From: Alkalibacillus aidingensis
GTDB lineage: Bacteria; Bacillota; Bacilli; Bacillales; Alkalibacillaceae
Assembly (NCBI RefSeq): GCF_014595945.1
Contig: NZ_JABXWU010000001.1
Location: forward strand, 434,001 to 498,000
Length of the DNA: 64,000 bases
Direction of reading: 5' to 3'
The translations under genes and the position numbers were made by a program. The first letter of the stretch is position 1; every line of letters begins with the position of its first letter. Positions 25,163-33,961 of the stretch are shown here, piece after piece. The notes under the pieces are model-generated. The model worked only from the letters and a program-made list of their open reading frames with translations. It was not told the origin of the DNA and made no database searches.

Positions 25163-25537
25163 TTGGAAAATAACTATGATGAAATGGAAAACTTTTTTGA
25201 TGATATTCTTCTTCATTATAAAGAGGGAACTCAGTCTCTAAAAGAACATCTGCCCAAAGTCACAGAGGGATACTTTGACTTTACAGAAGCGGCTTTTGAA
25301 GATGGATCAATCGACAAAAAACATAAACAATTAATTGCCTTAGGAATCAGTATTTATGCCCAAGACGAATATTGTATTATCTATCATATGAAAGGCGCTG
25401 TTGTGAATGGGGCTTCAAAAGAAGAGGTTTTAGAGGCAATAGGAATTAGCTCAGCATTAGGTGGTGGAGCTGCATTCGCACAAGCTGTCACATTAGCACT
25501 AGATGCTTACGACCATTTTGCAAACAAAAAAGAATAA
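25163..25537 (+). CDS. Carboxymuconolactone decarboxylase/AhpD-like protein
   Basis: A 124-residue helical protein of the CMD fold, with core EYCIIYHMKGAVVNGASKEEVLEAIG. In AhpD the core carries C-x2-C-x3-H; here the second Cys is Tyr (C-I-I-Y-H), so thiol-disulphide peroxidase chemistry through a Cys pair is not expected. It starts at TTG behind GAGGAG. Monocistronic with its own terminator. The role is unknown. Confidence 0.8.
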   Translation: MENNYDEMENFFDDILLHYKEGTQSLKEHLPKVTEGYFDFTEAAFEDGSIDKKHKQLIALGISIYAQDEYCIIYHMKGAVVNGASKEEVLEAIGISSALGGGAAFAQAVTLALDAYDHFANKKE

Positions 25538-25542
25538 AAAAT

Positions 25543-25573
25543 AAAGCCCCTCGCTTTTTATAGGAGGGGCTTT
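25543..25573. terminator. Bidirectional terminator
   Basis: Stem AAAGCCCCTC / GAGGGGCTTT between convergent genes, with A-rich left and TTTGATT right flanks. Confidence 0.88.
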
Positions 25574-25590
25574 GATTATGTACCTTCAGT

Positions 25591-25797
25591 TTATTTAGCT
25601 CTTGACTCATCTTCAAATCCGATAGACTTATGGGTGCCATCACAGAATGGTTTATTTTTCGACTGTCCACAACGGCACAAAGAAAATGCGGGCTTTGTTT
25701 CGTATTCATTACCTTCTGCATCTAATAGCTGAACATCCCCTTTAACTAAAATCGAACCATTGTCTCTAACTTGAATAATTGGTTTCTGTTCACTCAT
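25591..25797 (-). CDS. CDGSH-type iron-sulphur protein
   Basis: A 68-residue protein with one CDGSH motif, C-R-C-x9-C-D-G-T-H (SLCRCGQSKNKPFCDGTH), which binds a labile [2Fe-2S] cluster with three Cys and one His. The start at 25797 follows GGGGGAGA; an in-frame ATG 15 codons upstream lacks a ribosome binding site. Small single-motif bacterial CDGSH proteins are common in Bacilli; the physiological role is not established. Confidence 0.88.
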   Translation of the reverse strand: MSEQKPIIQVRDNGSILVKGDVQLLDAEGNEYETKPAFSLCRCGQSKNKPFCDGTHKSIGFEDESRAK

Positions 25798-25993
25798 GTC
25801 TAATCTCCCCCTAACAAAATTTATCATTATGATAACATGCATAAAATTAAAGTCAAATCACTTTTTAATTTACATAATAATATTATGGGTTACCAAATAA
25901 ATATTGTTTAAGTCAAAAAAGTATAGTAGATTTATTAATAGATTAACTCGTTATATATTAAAATATACAAACCAATATAAAGGGAGATATTAT

Positions 25994-26917
25994 ATGAAGA
26001 AGACCACTCAAAAAAAGAATATCAAAAAACCTTTTTCTGTTGGATTAACTGTATTAGGAGCGATTTATATCCTTCTATACCTAATCCCCGTCCACTCAGT
26101 AGCGCCGGCGCCTTTTTTTGAAAATGACGATCCTTTAGTTATAGCCCATCAAGGTGGGGAGCATTTAGCACCTTCAAGTACGATGGTTGCATTTGAGAAT
26201 TCAGTTCAATTAGGTGTTGATGCGTTGGAAACTGATATACATATGTCTAAGGATGGTCACTTAATTAATATTCATGATCCATCAGTTGATCGTACGACAG
26301 ATGGTTCTGGCTATGTCTCAGATATGACACTAGAAGAGCTAAAATCTTTGGATGCAGGTTATTATTTTGAAGATGAACAAGGTCAGCATCCATTTCGAGG
26401 GCAAGGAATTGAACTCATCACTCTAAAAGAACTGTTTGAAGCGTTCCCTGATATGCGCTTTATGATAGAGATTAAGGATACAAACCCTGAAGAGATGATC
26501 AGTGATATCATTTTAAGACTATCCATGCTAATTGAAGAATACGACATGGCTGACCAAGTCTTGATTGCTTCTTTTGACCATGATATTATCACAGCTTTTA
26601 AGGAATACGACGATCAAGGGGTTGCCGTTTCGGGTGGTAGACAAAACATACGTAATTTTGTTATTTTTCATAAACTATATATGAGGAATTTATATATTCC
26701 AACTGTTAATGCTATTCAGATTCCAACTTCAGAAAGTGGATTTGATCTAACAACCAATGATGTGATCAATGGTGCTGAACGTATGGGGTTAAATCTTTAT
26801 TACTGGACGATTAATGACCAAGAGACCATGCGCGAACTATTAGAAGCAGGAGCAGATGGTATAATTACAGACCGTCCAGATTTACTAATAGAAGTTATAG
26901 AAAGTATGAAAAATTAA
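25994..26917 (+). CDS. Glycerophosphodiester phosphodiesterase, membrane-anchored
   Basis: A 307-residue GDPD enzyme. One N-terminal helix (VGLTVLGAIYILLYLIP) anchors an extracellular TIM-barrel domain. Catalytic elements: IAHQGGE (the usual HR is HQ), ALETDIHMSKDG (E-x-D) and IHDPSVDRTTDG (second His). It hydrolyses glycerophosphodiesters to glycerol-3-phosphate. The ATG at 25994 follows AAGGGAG. Part of a region rich in lipid genes. The His-Gln variant is shared, from memory, by a Gram-positive subgroup. Confidence 0.85.
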   Translation: MKKTTQKKNIKKPFSVGLTVLGAIYILLYLIPVHSVAPAPFFENDDPLVIAHQGGEHLAPSSTMVAFENSVQLGVDALETDIHMSKDGHLINIHDPSVDRTTDGSGYVSDMTLEELKSLDAGYYFEDEQGQHPFRGQGIELITLKELFEAFPDMRFMIEIKDTNPEEMISDIILRLSMLIEEYDMADQVLIASFDHDIITAFKEYDDQGVAVSGGRQNIRNFVIFHKLYMRNLYIPTVNAIQIPTSESGFDLTTNDVINGAERMGLNLYYWTINDQETMRELLEAGADGIITDRPDLLIEVIESMKN

Positions 26918-26931
26918 GATTTTAATATTTA

Positions 26932-26980
26932 CGCTCTGTTAAAGTTTAGTGTTGATGATCCAACAGACTTTAACAGAGCG
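26932..26980. repeat. 49-bp hairpin repeat, possible mobile-element remnant
   Basis: Perfect 14-bp inverted ends CGCTCTGTTAAAGT / ACTTTAACAGAGCG enclose 21 bp. The left 25 bp recur exactly at 30339–30363 without the right end. It has no poly-T run and lies in a gene-free gap, so it looks like a miniature element or insertion-sequence end rather than a terminator. Confidence 0.6.
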
Positions 26981-27115
26981 AATATATAATAAAGCGGTAA
27001 GGACCATCGTGAGCTGCACCCTATAAAGTGGAGAATCTTAAAAACTGGTCACTAAAAGATTAACTTTTGATATTTGTTTCGGGGAATGGTTCATCGACAT
27101 CATTCCAATTTGTTA

Positions 27116-29158
27116 TTAATGCTGCTCAAAGAACAGTTTACTTAACTCTATTGTAACACCACTTCCACCACGATCACCGACATCCTCGACGATGATACCT
27201 AACAGTAAATCTGGTTGGGCCTGATCATAAGCAAAGAAAATCCCATTTTCGGCATCATTATCGTCATCATGACTAGCCTTAAGTTCGGCAGTACCCGTCT
27301 TACCTGCCATCTCTCGACCTGAAATGTCAATAGATTGTGCAGTGCCTTCAGATACAACAAGCCGTAAATACTCTTGAAGTAGCTCAACTTCTTCTTCACT
27401 CGCTAATTGATTGTACCAAATAGATGATGATTCATCCTGCAATAAGCGTGGTGTCATGACGGTTCCATCATTAGCTATCCCACCGTAAATACTAGATAGG
27501 TGAATAATATTAACTAATACTTCACCTTGACCAAACGAAGTATCCGCAATTTGCCCTTCAGACTGTAGTTGACCATTATTTGAAATCTGTGATTTTGTAA
27601 CAGGATAAGTAAATGGGATTGACTCTTCAAAGCCTAATTGTTTTAACCCTTCTACGAATCGATCACCACCAATAGCTAATCCAAGCATAGCAAAATATAT
27701 ATTATCGGAGTGCTTAAGCGCTGCCTCTAAATCAATATCGGTATATTGATCATATAAACGAGTCACCCTGTAATCACTCCAGCCTTCCTTCTGCCAGTGT
27801 TTTCCTTCAATATTGATCACTTCATCTGGATCTAATTCTTGAGTATCAAAACCAATGAGTGAAGTTAATAATTTCATCGTAGACCCTGGTGAATAGGTCG
27901 ATGCAAAACGATTAACTGTTGGTAAATGCTCATTACTCATTAACTCTTCATGCTGTGTATTAGACATCCCTAATACAAATTGATTAGGATCAAATGATGG
28001 AAAGCTTAATAGTGCGTTAACCTCACCAGTTTGTGGGTTTAAGGCAACGGCTGTTCCCGATTCCTCCTTAGCAATATCATATAGCGATTCTTGAATTTCG
28101 ATATCTATGGTTAATTGAATATCTTCTCCATCTTGTTCTTCTTGTTTAACAACAGTTTCAGTTGCTCCACTATTCTTTTCGATATAAATTTCGACTCCAT
28201 CTTCACCTTTAAGTCTAGATTCAAATAATTGTTCTAAGCCTCGTTTCCCAATTCGGTCTGCCGACGTATAACCTTCATCAGCTCGTTCTTCTAACTCTTC
28301 TTGCGAAATTGGCGCTATATAACCAACTAAATGGGCGGCTGCCTCATCATAGGGGTATACGCGATCGAGAATGATTCGAGAAGATACACCATCTATACTC
28401 ACGGCTTGATCGCGAATATCTTCATCAGTAATTTGAACATTTCTAATAGGCACAAAGTGATGTGGTTCTACCCAATTTTGCTGGTATTTATTTTCAATGT
28501 AATCCTCTGTTAAATTCAATATTTCGGCTAAGTTAGATAATTGACTTTCATTAAAAGCTTCTGGTGTCACTCCAATTTCATAAACCTCACCAGTAGTGGC
28601 TAAAAAGTTACCATGTCGGTCAAGTATATCACCACGATTTGCAGTTAGCGTGTCAATCCAAACCTCTTCACCAGGCTCTAAACCTGGTAATATAAATGAT
28701 GGATCCCACTCAACTAACCATTTTTCTATCGCAAGCTGTCCATCGTCATCCTCAACTTCTAATTTTTCTAAAGATACCTCTTGTTCATAATCAACAGAAC
28801 CTGCGAGCGTTTCAAAACTAATGTGAATCGGTATAGTATAATCACTAATTTCTTTTAACTGTTCTAATTGCTCCTCTGTCATCTCCGACTGTTCGGTTAT
28901 TTCCACGGAAAAATCTTCAACCTCTAACGTTTCATACAAACTTTCGTAACGCTCACCATAATCCTCATATGTAAACTGTTCTCTAGTTGATTCAGTTAGA
29001 TGATCTTCATAAATGATTTCATAATTTCCTTCTTCCCATAAGGATAAGAATTCTTTCATGGAATCGTATGGCGTCACCAGCTCTTCCTCTTCTTCATCTT
29101 CAGAGCAGGCCACCAATAAAGAAAGAATAACAAACAATAAAATTCCAAGCTTCTTCAC
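27116..29158 (-). CDS. pbpC: Class B penicillin-binding transpeptidase, PbpC/MecA-like lipoprotein
   Basis: A 680-residue lipoprotein with lipobox LLVAC (Cys18). Domains: MecA_N/NTF2-like (about 30–150), PBP dimerisation domain (from NRGDILDRHGN, about 180) and transpeptidase with SxxK in SPGSTMKLL, SxN in KHSDNIYFA and KTG in AGKTGTAEL. It cross-links peptidoglycan outside the membrane. The NTF2-like head and length match B. subtilis PbpC (PBP3). The mature N-terminus is very acidic. It is a single gene. Confidence 0.88.
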   Translation of the reverse strand: MKKLGILLFVILSLLVACSEDEEEEELVTPYDSMKEFLSLWEEGNYEIIYEDHLTESTREQFTYEDYGERYESLYETLEVEDFSVEITEQSEMTEEQLEQLKEISDYTIPIHISFETLAGSVDYEQEVSLEKLEVEDDDGQLAIEKWLVEWDPSFILPGLEPGEEVWIDTLTANRGDILDRHGNFLATTGEVYEIGVTPEAFNESQLSNLAEILNLTEDYIENKYQQNWVEPHHFVPIRNVQITDEDIRDQAVSIDGVSSRIILDRVYPYDEAAAHLVGYIAPISQEELEERADEGYTSADRIGKRGLEQLFESRLKGEDGVEIYIEKNSGATETVVKQEEQDGEDIQLTIDIEIQESLYDIAKEESGTAVALNPQTGEVNALLSFPSFDPNQFVLGMSNTQHEELMSNEHLPTVNRFASTYSPGSTMKLLTSLIGFDTQELDPDEVINIEGKHWQKEGWSDYRVTRLYDQYTDIDLEAALKHSDNIYFAMLGLAIGGDRFVEGLKQLGFEESIPFTYPVTKSQISNNGQLQSEGQIADTSFGQGEVLVNIIHLSSIYGGIANDGTVMTPRLLQDESSSIWYNQLASEEEVELLQEYLRLVVSEGTAQSIDISGREMAGKTGTAELKASHDDDNDAENGIFFAYDQAQPDLLLGIIVEDVGDRGGSGVTIELSKLFFEQH

Positions 29159-29211
29159 TTACGTCCACCTCCATTACACTCTTGGCTGACTAATTGATAC
29201 GACAAAAATGA

Positions 29212-29541
29212 CTAAAGATAACTCTTTAATACGTTTTGTAGCTTTAAAGCATATGTCAAATCCCCTTTGACTTTAAGTTTCCCCATCATAAATGCAGATG
29301 TAGTATTCAGTTCACCGTCTAACAGTTTTTCGAAATTTTTTTCATTCATTGTTAACTGGCAGTTTGGATTGTCTAATACACTGTTTGTCAATTCAACAGA
29401 TTGACCATCAACGATTACACTGCTGTTTAATCCTTCTTGATCAGTTATATTAAATGTAAAACTGGCCTGTAATTCATCTATTCCTTCTGGTTCTTTATTC
29501 ATCCTATTTACTAACAGTTCTAACTTTTCTTGTACGCTCAT
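29212..29541 (-). CDS. SCP2 sterol-carrier-fold protein
   Basis: A 109-residue SCP2-domain protein, recognisable from the pattern CQLTMNEKNFEKLLDGELNTTSAFMMGKLKVKGDLTYALKL. It is a small soluble lipid-binding fold; the bacterial role is not defined. It lies 53 bp upstream of pbpC on the same strand, with start ATG 29541 behind AAAGGGGGATAGGAT. Confidence 0.85.
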   Translation of the reverse strand: MSVQEKLELLVNRMNKEPEGIDELQASFTFNITDQEGLNSSVIVDGQSVELTNSVLDNPNCQLTMNEKNFEKLLDGELNTTSAFMMGKLKVKGDLTYALKLQNVLKSYL

Positions 29542-29699
29542 TTATCCTATCCCCCTTTTCTTCTCTTCTATTCTTATTTTACCAAATATCACTGACCGTG
29601 AGTGAGAATAGTTGACTTTTCTGACAACAAACAAAATGGTTCCCTTTATTTAATGATAATTGATATAATGACATCATCATCTAAAGGAGCTGATCAAAT

Positions 29700-30227
29700 A
29701 TGAATCATCGTTTAGAACGAGCTACGTTTGCAGGAGGATGTTTTTGGTGCATGGTGAAGCCTTTCGATCAATGGGAAGGTGTTCATTCTGTGGTTTCTGG
29801 TTATACAGGTGGATATATAGAAAATCCATCATATGAGCAGGTGAAAAAGGGAAAATCAGGCCATTATGAGGCCGTACAAATTACATATAATCCTGATATT
29901 ATTAGTTATGAAACGATACTCGACTTATATTGGAAGCAAATAGACCCTACTGATCCTGATGGACAATTCCATGATCGGGGTTCACAATATCGAACAGCTA
30001 TTTTTTATCATAACGATAAACAAAAAATTCTTGCTGAAGATAGTAAACGGCAACTAGAGCAGTCTGGTCTATTTAGTCAACCCGTTGTTACTGAAATTAA
30101 ACAAGCAGAGACCTTCTATCCAGCTGAGGATTATCATCAAGACTTTTATCAAAAAAGCCCCGAAGAATACCAAGAAGACCGCGAAAAATCAGGTCGTGAC
30201 GAATTCATTGAAAAGTATTGGCAATAA
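29700..30227 (+). CDS. msrA: Peptide-methionine (S)-S-oxide reductase MsrA
   Basis: A 175-residue MsrA with the catalytic motif GGCFWC (nucleophilic first Cys) at residues 12–17, and GYTGGYIENPSYEQV, DPTDPDGQFHDRGSQYR and YHQDF. It repairs methionine-S-sulphoxide in proteins. No MsrB is attached, but an MsrA–MsrB fusion is encoded at 40319–41272, so this is a second MsrA. Start ATG 29700 follows AAAGGAG. Confidence 0.92.
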   Translation: MNHRLERATFAGGCFWCMVKPFDQWEGVHSVVSGYTGGYIENPSYEQVKKGKSGHYEAVQITYNPDIISYETILDLYWKQIDPTDPDGQFHDRGSQYRTAIFYHNDKQKILAEDSKRQLEQSGLFSQPVVTEIKQAETFYPAEDYHQDFYQKSPEEYQEDREKSGRDEFIEKYWQ

Positions 30228-30295
30228 ACAATCCTTACGTTGTAAAAAATATATTCTTTCCTTCACCTCAAATAAGCCGGGATAAAAGATTCATG

Positions 30296-30333
30296 GGTAG
30301 TCAACATATTTAAAAATGTTAACTACCTTTTTT
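30296..30333 (+). terminator. Rho-independent terminator of msrA
   Basis: Stem GGTAGTCAACAT / ATGTTAACTACC with one mismatch, followed by a seven-T run. Confidence 0.88.
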
Positions 30334-30338
30334 ATAAT

Positions 30339-30363
30339 CGCTCTGTTAAAGTTTAGTGTTGAT
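30339..30363. repeat. Partial copy of the 26932–26980 repeat
   Basis: Twenty-five bases beginning CGCTCTGTTAAAGT are identical to the left end of the repeat at 26932. The complementary right end is missing here. Confidence 0.65.
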
Positions 30364-30387
30364 AATAATAAGATTTTCGCAGGTTAT

Positions 30388-30849
30388 TTAATCTTCAATC
30401 TTAGCAACTCCCAACGCAAGGTGTTCCCAAAGATCCGCCTCTACTTTCTCAGCTAGTTCATGTGAGCAGTTCACAACAAGAACCACTTCCGACTTCTTAC
30501 CCTTTAGGATTCTTTTCCTTTTATGGACAACTTTAAAAATAAAGAAGTCGATTAAAAATCCAATGATAAACCCGACCACAGCGCCGATTATCCCCCAATA
30601 AATTGGGCCCCACTCCAATACAAATCCAACACTTGCACCGACAACAGATAAGGCTGTTGCAATTGCTGCACCCTTATCAAAAAGACTTACGCCATCTGCT
30701 CGATGAAGTGTGTCAAACAGTCGTCTTTCCTCAACTCTATTATTAAGTGGTACAGCGAGAATATTCTCTTTCTTTACCCCAGCTTTCTCCAATGCGGTTA
30801 TATCTAACTCAAGATATGCCGAATGTTCGAAAGTAGAAAAAATTTGCAT
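30388..30849 (-). CDS. Hypothetical membrane protein (153 aa)
   Basis: An N-terminal soluble part (FSTFEHSAYLELDITALEKAGV, NRVEERRLFDTLHRADG) is followed by two Gly-rich membrane helices (about residues 62–105) and a basic/acidic C-terminal domain (KKSEVVLVVNCSHELAEKVEADLWEHLALGVAKIED). The start at ATG 30849 follows GAGGTG; the in-frame GTG three codons upstream lies in that site. I do not recognise a family. It is cotranscribed with the disrupted gene upstream (14-bp gap). Confidence 0.65.
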   Translation of the reverse strand: MQIFSTFEHSAYLELDITALEKAGVKKENILAVPLNNRVEERRLFDTLHRADGVSLFDKGAAIATALSVVGASVGFVLEWGPIYWGIIGAVVGFIIGFLIDFFIFKVVHKRKRILKGKKSEVVLVVNCSHELAEKVEADLWEHLALGVAKIED

Positions 30850-30863
30850 TGGTTGCACCTCAT

Positions 30864-31639
30864 TTATTTACATGGTAATTTAACGCGATATTGTTGATAA
30901 CGATCTTTTAGGAAGTTTCGCTGTTCACTTTCAAATAATTTGTTATTTTCAACCGTATTAACATAAGAGTCATATATCGCAAAGCCAAAATGAGAAGGTA
31001 TGAACATAAACCATTGTGGATCGATAACTTGATTTGCTTGTGCTAGTTCGCCCACAAAAAGTAAATGAATAGTCACAAGCACATTCGAAAAATAAACAAA
31101 TGCAATCATAAAACCCATGGTGAAAATAGCTGTAATGACTCGATGGATGTATAATTGCCCTAAACCTGGTGTGAATATGGACCATACTACGGCCATCAAC
31201 GGTCTTCTTTTGTCTAAATAATTAATTTCGATAGCATGAATTGTGTACGAATTAAATTTGGCATTTTCTCGGTCCGCTAGTAGGTAAACTTTATTCATAT
31301 CAACAGATGATCGATAACTATCCCAAATACCATAAATATAGACAGGGATATATAACAATAGCCAGTTTGTATCTAAAACTTCTTTTGCCATATCAATATT
31401 TCCTGTAAATGAATATACCATGGCATGATTTAAATTAGCCATATTGTTAATAAGGATTTCCCAAATAAAAAGCGCATACCCTCTTAAATATTTTGATAAA
31501 AGCAGATGACCAAAGCCTGGAAATGCTGCTGACCACTATGCAATTATATATGGATTTCTCAGGTGTAGTTGTGTAGTACCAACAGGAGTAACGTGAGCTT
31601 TAAACCGACGTTCCTTGTTCGTTTGATATAATTATCCAT
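30864..31639 (-). pseudogene. Disrupted TM2-like membrane protein gene
   Basis: The reading frame continues upstream of the longest open part (30864–31442). It starts at ATG 31637–31639 behind GAGGGA and encodes MDNYIKR. A one-base loss near 31617–31622 then shifts into NKERRFKAHVTPVGTTQ…NPYIIA. A TAG at 31536–31538 stands where TGG would be expected, followed by WSAAFPGFGHLLLSKYLRG and the intact remainder with three or four helices and SIFTPGLGQLYIHR. The total length of 776 nt is one short of a whole number of codons. Two independent lesions argue for decay. A shorter protein from 31442 might still be made. Confidence 0.75.
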
Positions 31640-31778
31640 AGCTTCCCTCAGATTTTTAATATTAAAGTCATCTTCAATTAAGTTTCACCAAATTATAGAA
31701 AAATAATCATAGGTATAGATCAATCGGACTTAATCATGAGCATCACGTAGAGTCACTTTTAATCAAATTAACAAGAAA

Positions 31779-31804
31779 AGCGTTAACCCTATTGGATTAA
31801 CGCT
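31779..31804 (-). terminator. Terminator of the S9 peptidase gene
   Basis: Stem AGCGTTAA / TTAACGCT; on the minus strand it is followed by TTTTCTTGTT. It lies 61 bp after the stop. Confidence 0.65.
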
Positions 31805-31864
31805 CAACTGATCACACTTATCTGTGTAAAACTACAAATTTAACTTTAATAATCATTTACGATC

Positions 31865-33844
31865 TTAACTTAGATATTGATTAAACCAACCAATAATATG
31901 ATTTAACCGTTCAATACGGAGATTTGGCTTGCCGGTACGTGATAGATTATGATCTGATTCTGGGAAGCGTACAAACTCGGTCGCTTTTTCTTGGTACTTT
32001 AAAGCAATATAAAGCTGTTCTGCTTGTTCGATCGGACAGCGAAAATCAAGCTCGTTATGAATGATCTTAAGTGGTGTTTCAATTTGGTCCACATAAGCGA
32101 TCGGTGAATGTTTCCATAACTTCTCAACATCGCTTAAATCCGCTTGAATCTGCCAGTCATTAAAGTAATAACCAATATCACTAACCCCACGAAAACTAAT
32201 CCAATTTGATATACTACGTTGGGTAACTGCTGCTTTAAATTTATTCGTATGACCAACAATCCAGTTTGTCATAAATCCACCATAGCTACCACCTGTTACT
32301 CCTAAACGATCCTCATCAACCCAGTCATACCGCTTCAAGATATAGTCAACGCCATTCATAATATCCTCGTAATCCCCGTGACCATAATCACCTCTTACAG
32401 CGTCAACAAACTCTTGTCCATAGCTATGACTACCTCTCGGATTTACGTACAGAACAGCATATCCGTTAGCAGCTAGATACTGCATTTCGTGGAAAAATGT
32501 ATTCCCGTAAAACGCATGTGGCCCACCATGGATATTTACTACCATTGGGTATTGAGTGCCCTCTTTAAAGTTAGCCGGTTTCATAAACCAACCGTGCACG
32601 GACCAATCATCCTTACTAGAATAAGAGATAGCTTCAGGTTCAACTAGCTCCACCTCATTGATAAAAGACTCATTAAAACGGGTTACTTGTTCGAGTTTAC
32701 CTGTTGTGATCTCTAATTCGTATAATTCACTTGGGTTAGTTGGCTTACTTATAGTCAATAGAGCTTTTTGTTCTTTAGCATCTAGGTCAAACCCATATAC
32801 ATGAAGATCTTCATTGATGGCAGGATATAAACTACCATCTATATGACCGTAGTATAATACGACATTTCCGTGATTTGATACAGGCAAATAAAACTCCTCA
32901 TTACTTGCCCAAATAACAGGTCGTAACACGGGTTGTTGCTGAGTATCGGCTACGACAAAATCTCCGACTGGTGCATCTAACCCTTCAGTTAAACAAGCCG
33001 TCACACCAGAAGATAAATGATAAGCATAAACCTCCATGTGGGTTGCATTTTTATATGTACGCCCCATGTGCGCAAATAACAAATGTTCTCCATTAGGTGA
33101 CGGTGTAAAACCTGATGCATACCCTTCTTCAGTAAATAGTTTTAAATCGCTTTGTGATTTTAAGTGATAAATGTAGACTTCATGGTTGAAATTAAAATCT
33201 TGATTTTCTTCTTCATCTGTAGAATAAACGAATTGTTGGTCGTTTATCCATGTTTGAAATGCATAGTTTTGCTTACCTTGTTTAATGACTTCTACTTCTT
33301 CATTATTAAGGTCAAGTAGCTTTATTTGCTGGAATTTTTCCTCTAAAACGCCAGCACCATCTGCCTTATATTTCATACGGTTAATCACCGTAGGTTTAGG
33401 TAGTTGATCTTTTTCTTCTTCATCCGATGAATCTGCTTCTAGTTCTGATAATTTAATTGAGGTTTGTAAGGCAATACGTGTACCATCCGGTGAAAATTCA
33501 GCTCTTGATACGCCATGTTCTTCATCTGTTATCTGCTTTGCCTCACCACCGTGTCGAGACATCAAGTAAAGCTGATTCTTCTCATCACGATTAGACAAGA
33601 AAATGATACTGTTCCCATCAGGAGACCATCTAGGATTAGAAACTCGATCTTTACCAAACGTCCATTGAGTCGTTTGTTTAGTATTTACATCATAATGATA
33701 GAGATTAGAAAAATACTTATTATCTTTTTCGTCAATTTCAGTCTTAACAAATAAAGCCTCACTGCGATCGGGTGAATATCTCGGGTCTGTTAAGGAACTG
33801 ATATGAAAAATATCTTGTGCCTCTACTAGTCTAGTTTTGCTCAT
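31865..33844 (-). CDS. S9 family prolyl-oligopeptidase/acylaminoacyl-peptidase
   Basis: A 659-residue cytoplasmic serine peptidase. An N-terminal beta-propeller (TolB-like repeats such as NPRWSPDGNSIIFLS and RAEFSPDGTRIALQT) covers about residues 1–390. A C-terminal alpha/beta hydrolase domain carries Ser in GGSYGGF, Asp in HNELDFRCP and His in ESDHNLSR. It cleaves short peptides. It is a single gene upstream of dynA's 3' end. Typical family length. Confidence 0.9.
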   Translation of the reverse strand: MSKTRLVEAQDIFHISSLTDPRYSPDRSEALFVKTEIDEKDNKYFSNLYHYDVNTKQTTQWTFGKDRVSNPRWSPDGNSIIFLSNRDEKNQLYLMSRHGGEAKQITDEEHGVSRAEFSPDGTRIALQTSIKLSELEADSSDEEEKDQLPKPTVINRMKYKADGAGVLEEKFQQIKLLDLNNEEVEVIKQGKQNYAFQTWINDQQFVYSTDEEENQDFNFNHEVYIYHLKSQSDLKLFTEEGYASGFTPSPNGEHLLFAHMGRTYKNATHMEVYAYHLSSGVTACLTEGLDAPVGDFVVADTQQQPVLRPVIWASNEEFYLPVSNHGNVVLYYGHIDGSLYPAINEDLHVYGFDLDAKEQKALLTISKPTNPSELYELEITTGKLEQVTRFNESFINEVELVEPEAISYSSKDDWSVHGWFMKPANFKEGTQYPMVVNIHGGPHAFYGNTFFHEMQYLAANGYAVLYVNPRGSHSYGQEFVDAVRGDYGHGDYEDIMNGVDYILKRYDWVDEDRLGVTGGSYGGFMTNWIVGHTNKFKAAVTQRSISNWISFRGVSDIGYYFNDWQIQADLSDVEKLWKHSPIAYVDQIETPLKIIHNELDFRCPIEQAEQLYIALKYQEKATEFVRFPESDHNLSRTGKPNLRIERLNHIIGWFNQYLS

Positions 33845-33936
33845 CGTCTCCCCCTAATTCATCTTTTAGTTTCACTAGTTAAACGCCCATTAATGACTAT
33901 AAAACTAGGTAATCATATCATAAAACAACTTATTTG

Positions 33937-33960
33937 AATTGTCGAATAAAAACGACAATT
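33937..33960 (-). terminator. Possible terminator of dynA
   Basis: Stem AATTGTCG / CGACAATT with an A/T loop lies directly after the stop, but no good T-tract follows on the minus strand. Confidence 0.35.
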
Positions 33961-33961
33961 T

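Noticed and set aside
26981-27115. Sequence around 27010 (GAGCTGCACCCTATAAAG) resembles an IS3-type end
   Set aside because: There is no transposase fragment, no matching second end and no target duplication that I can see.
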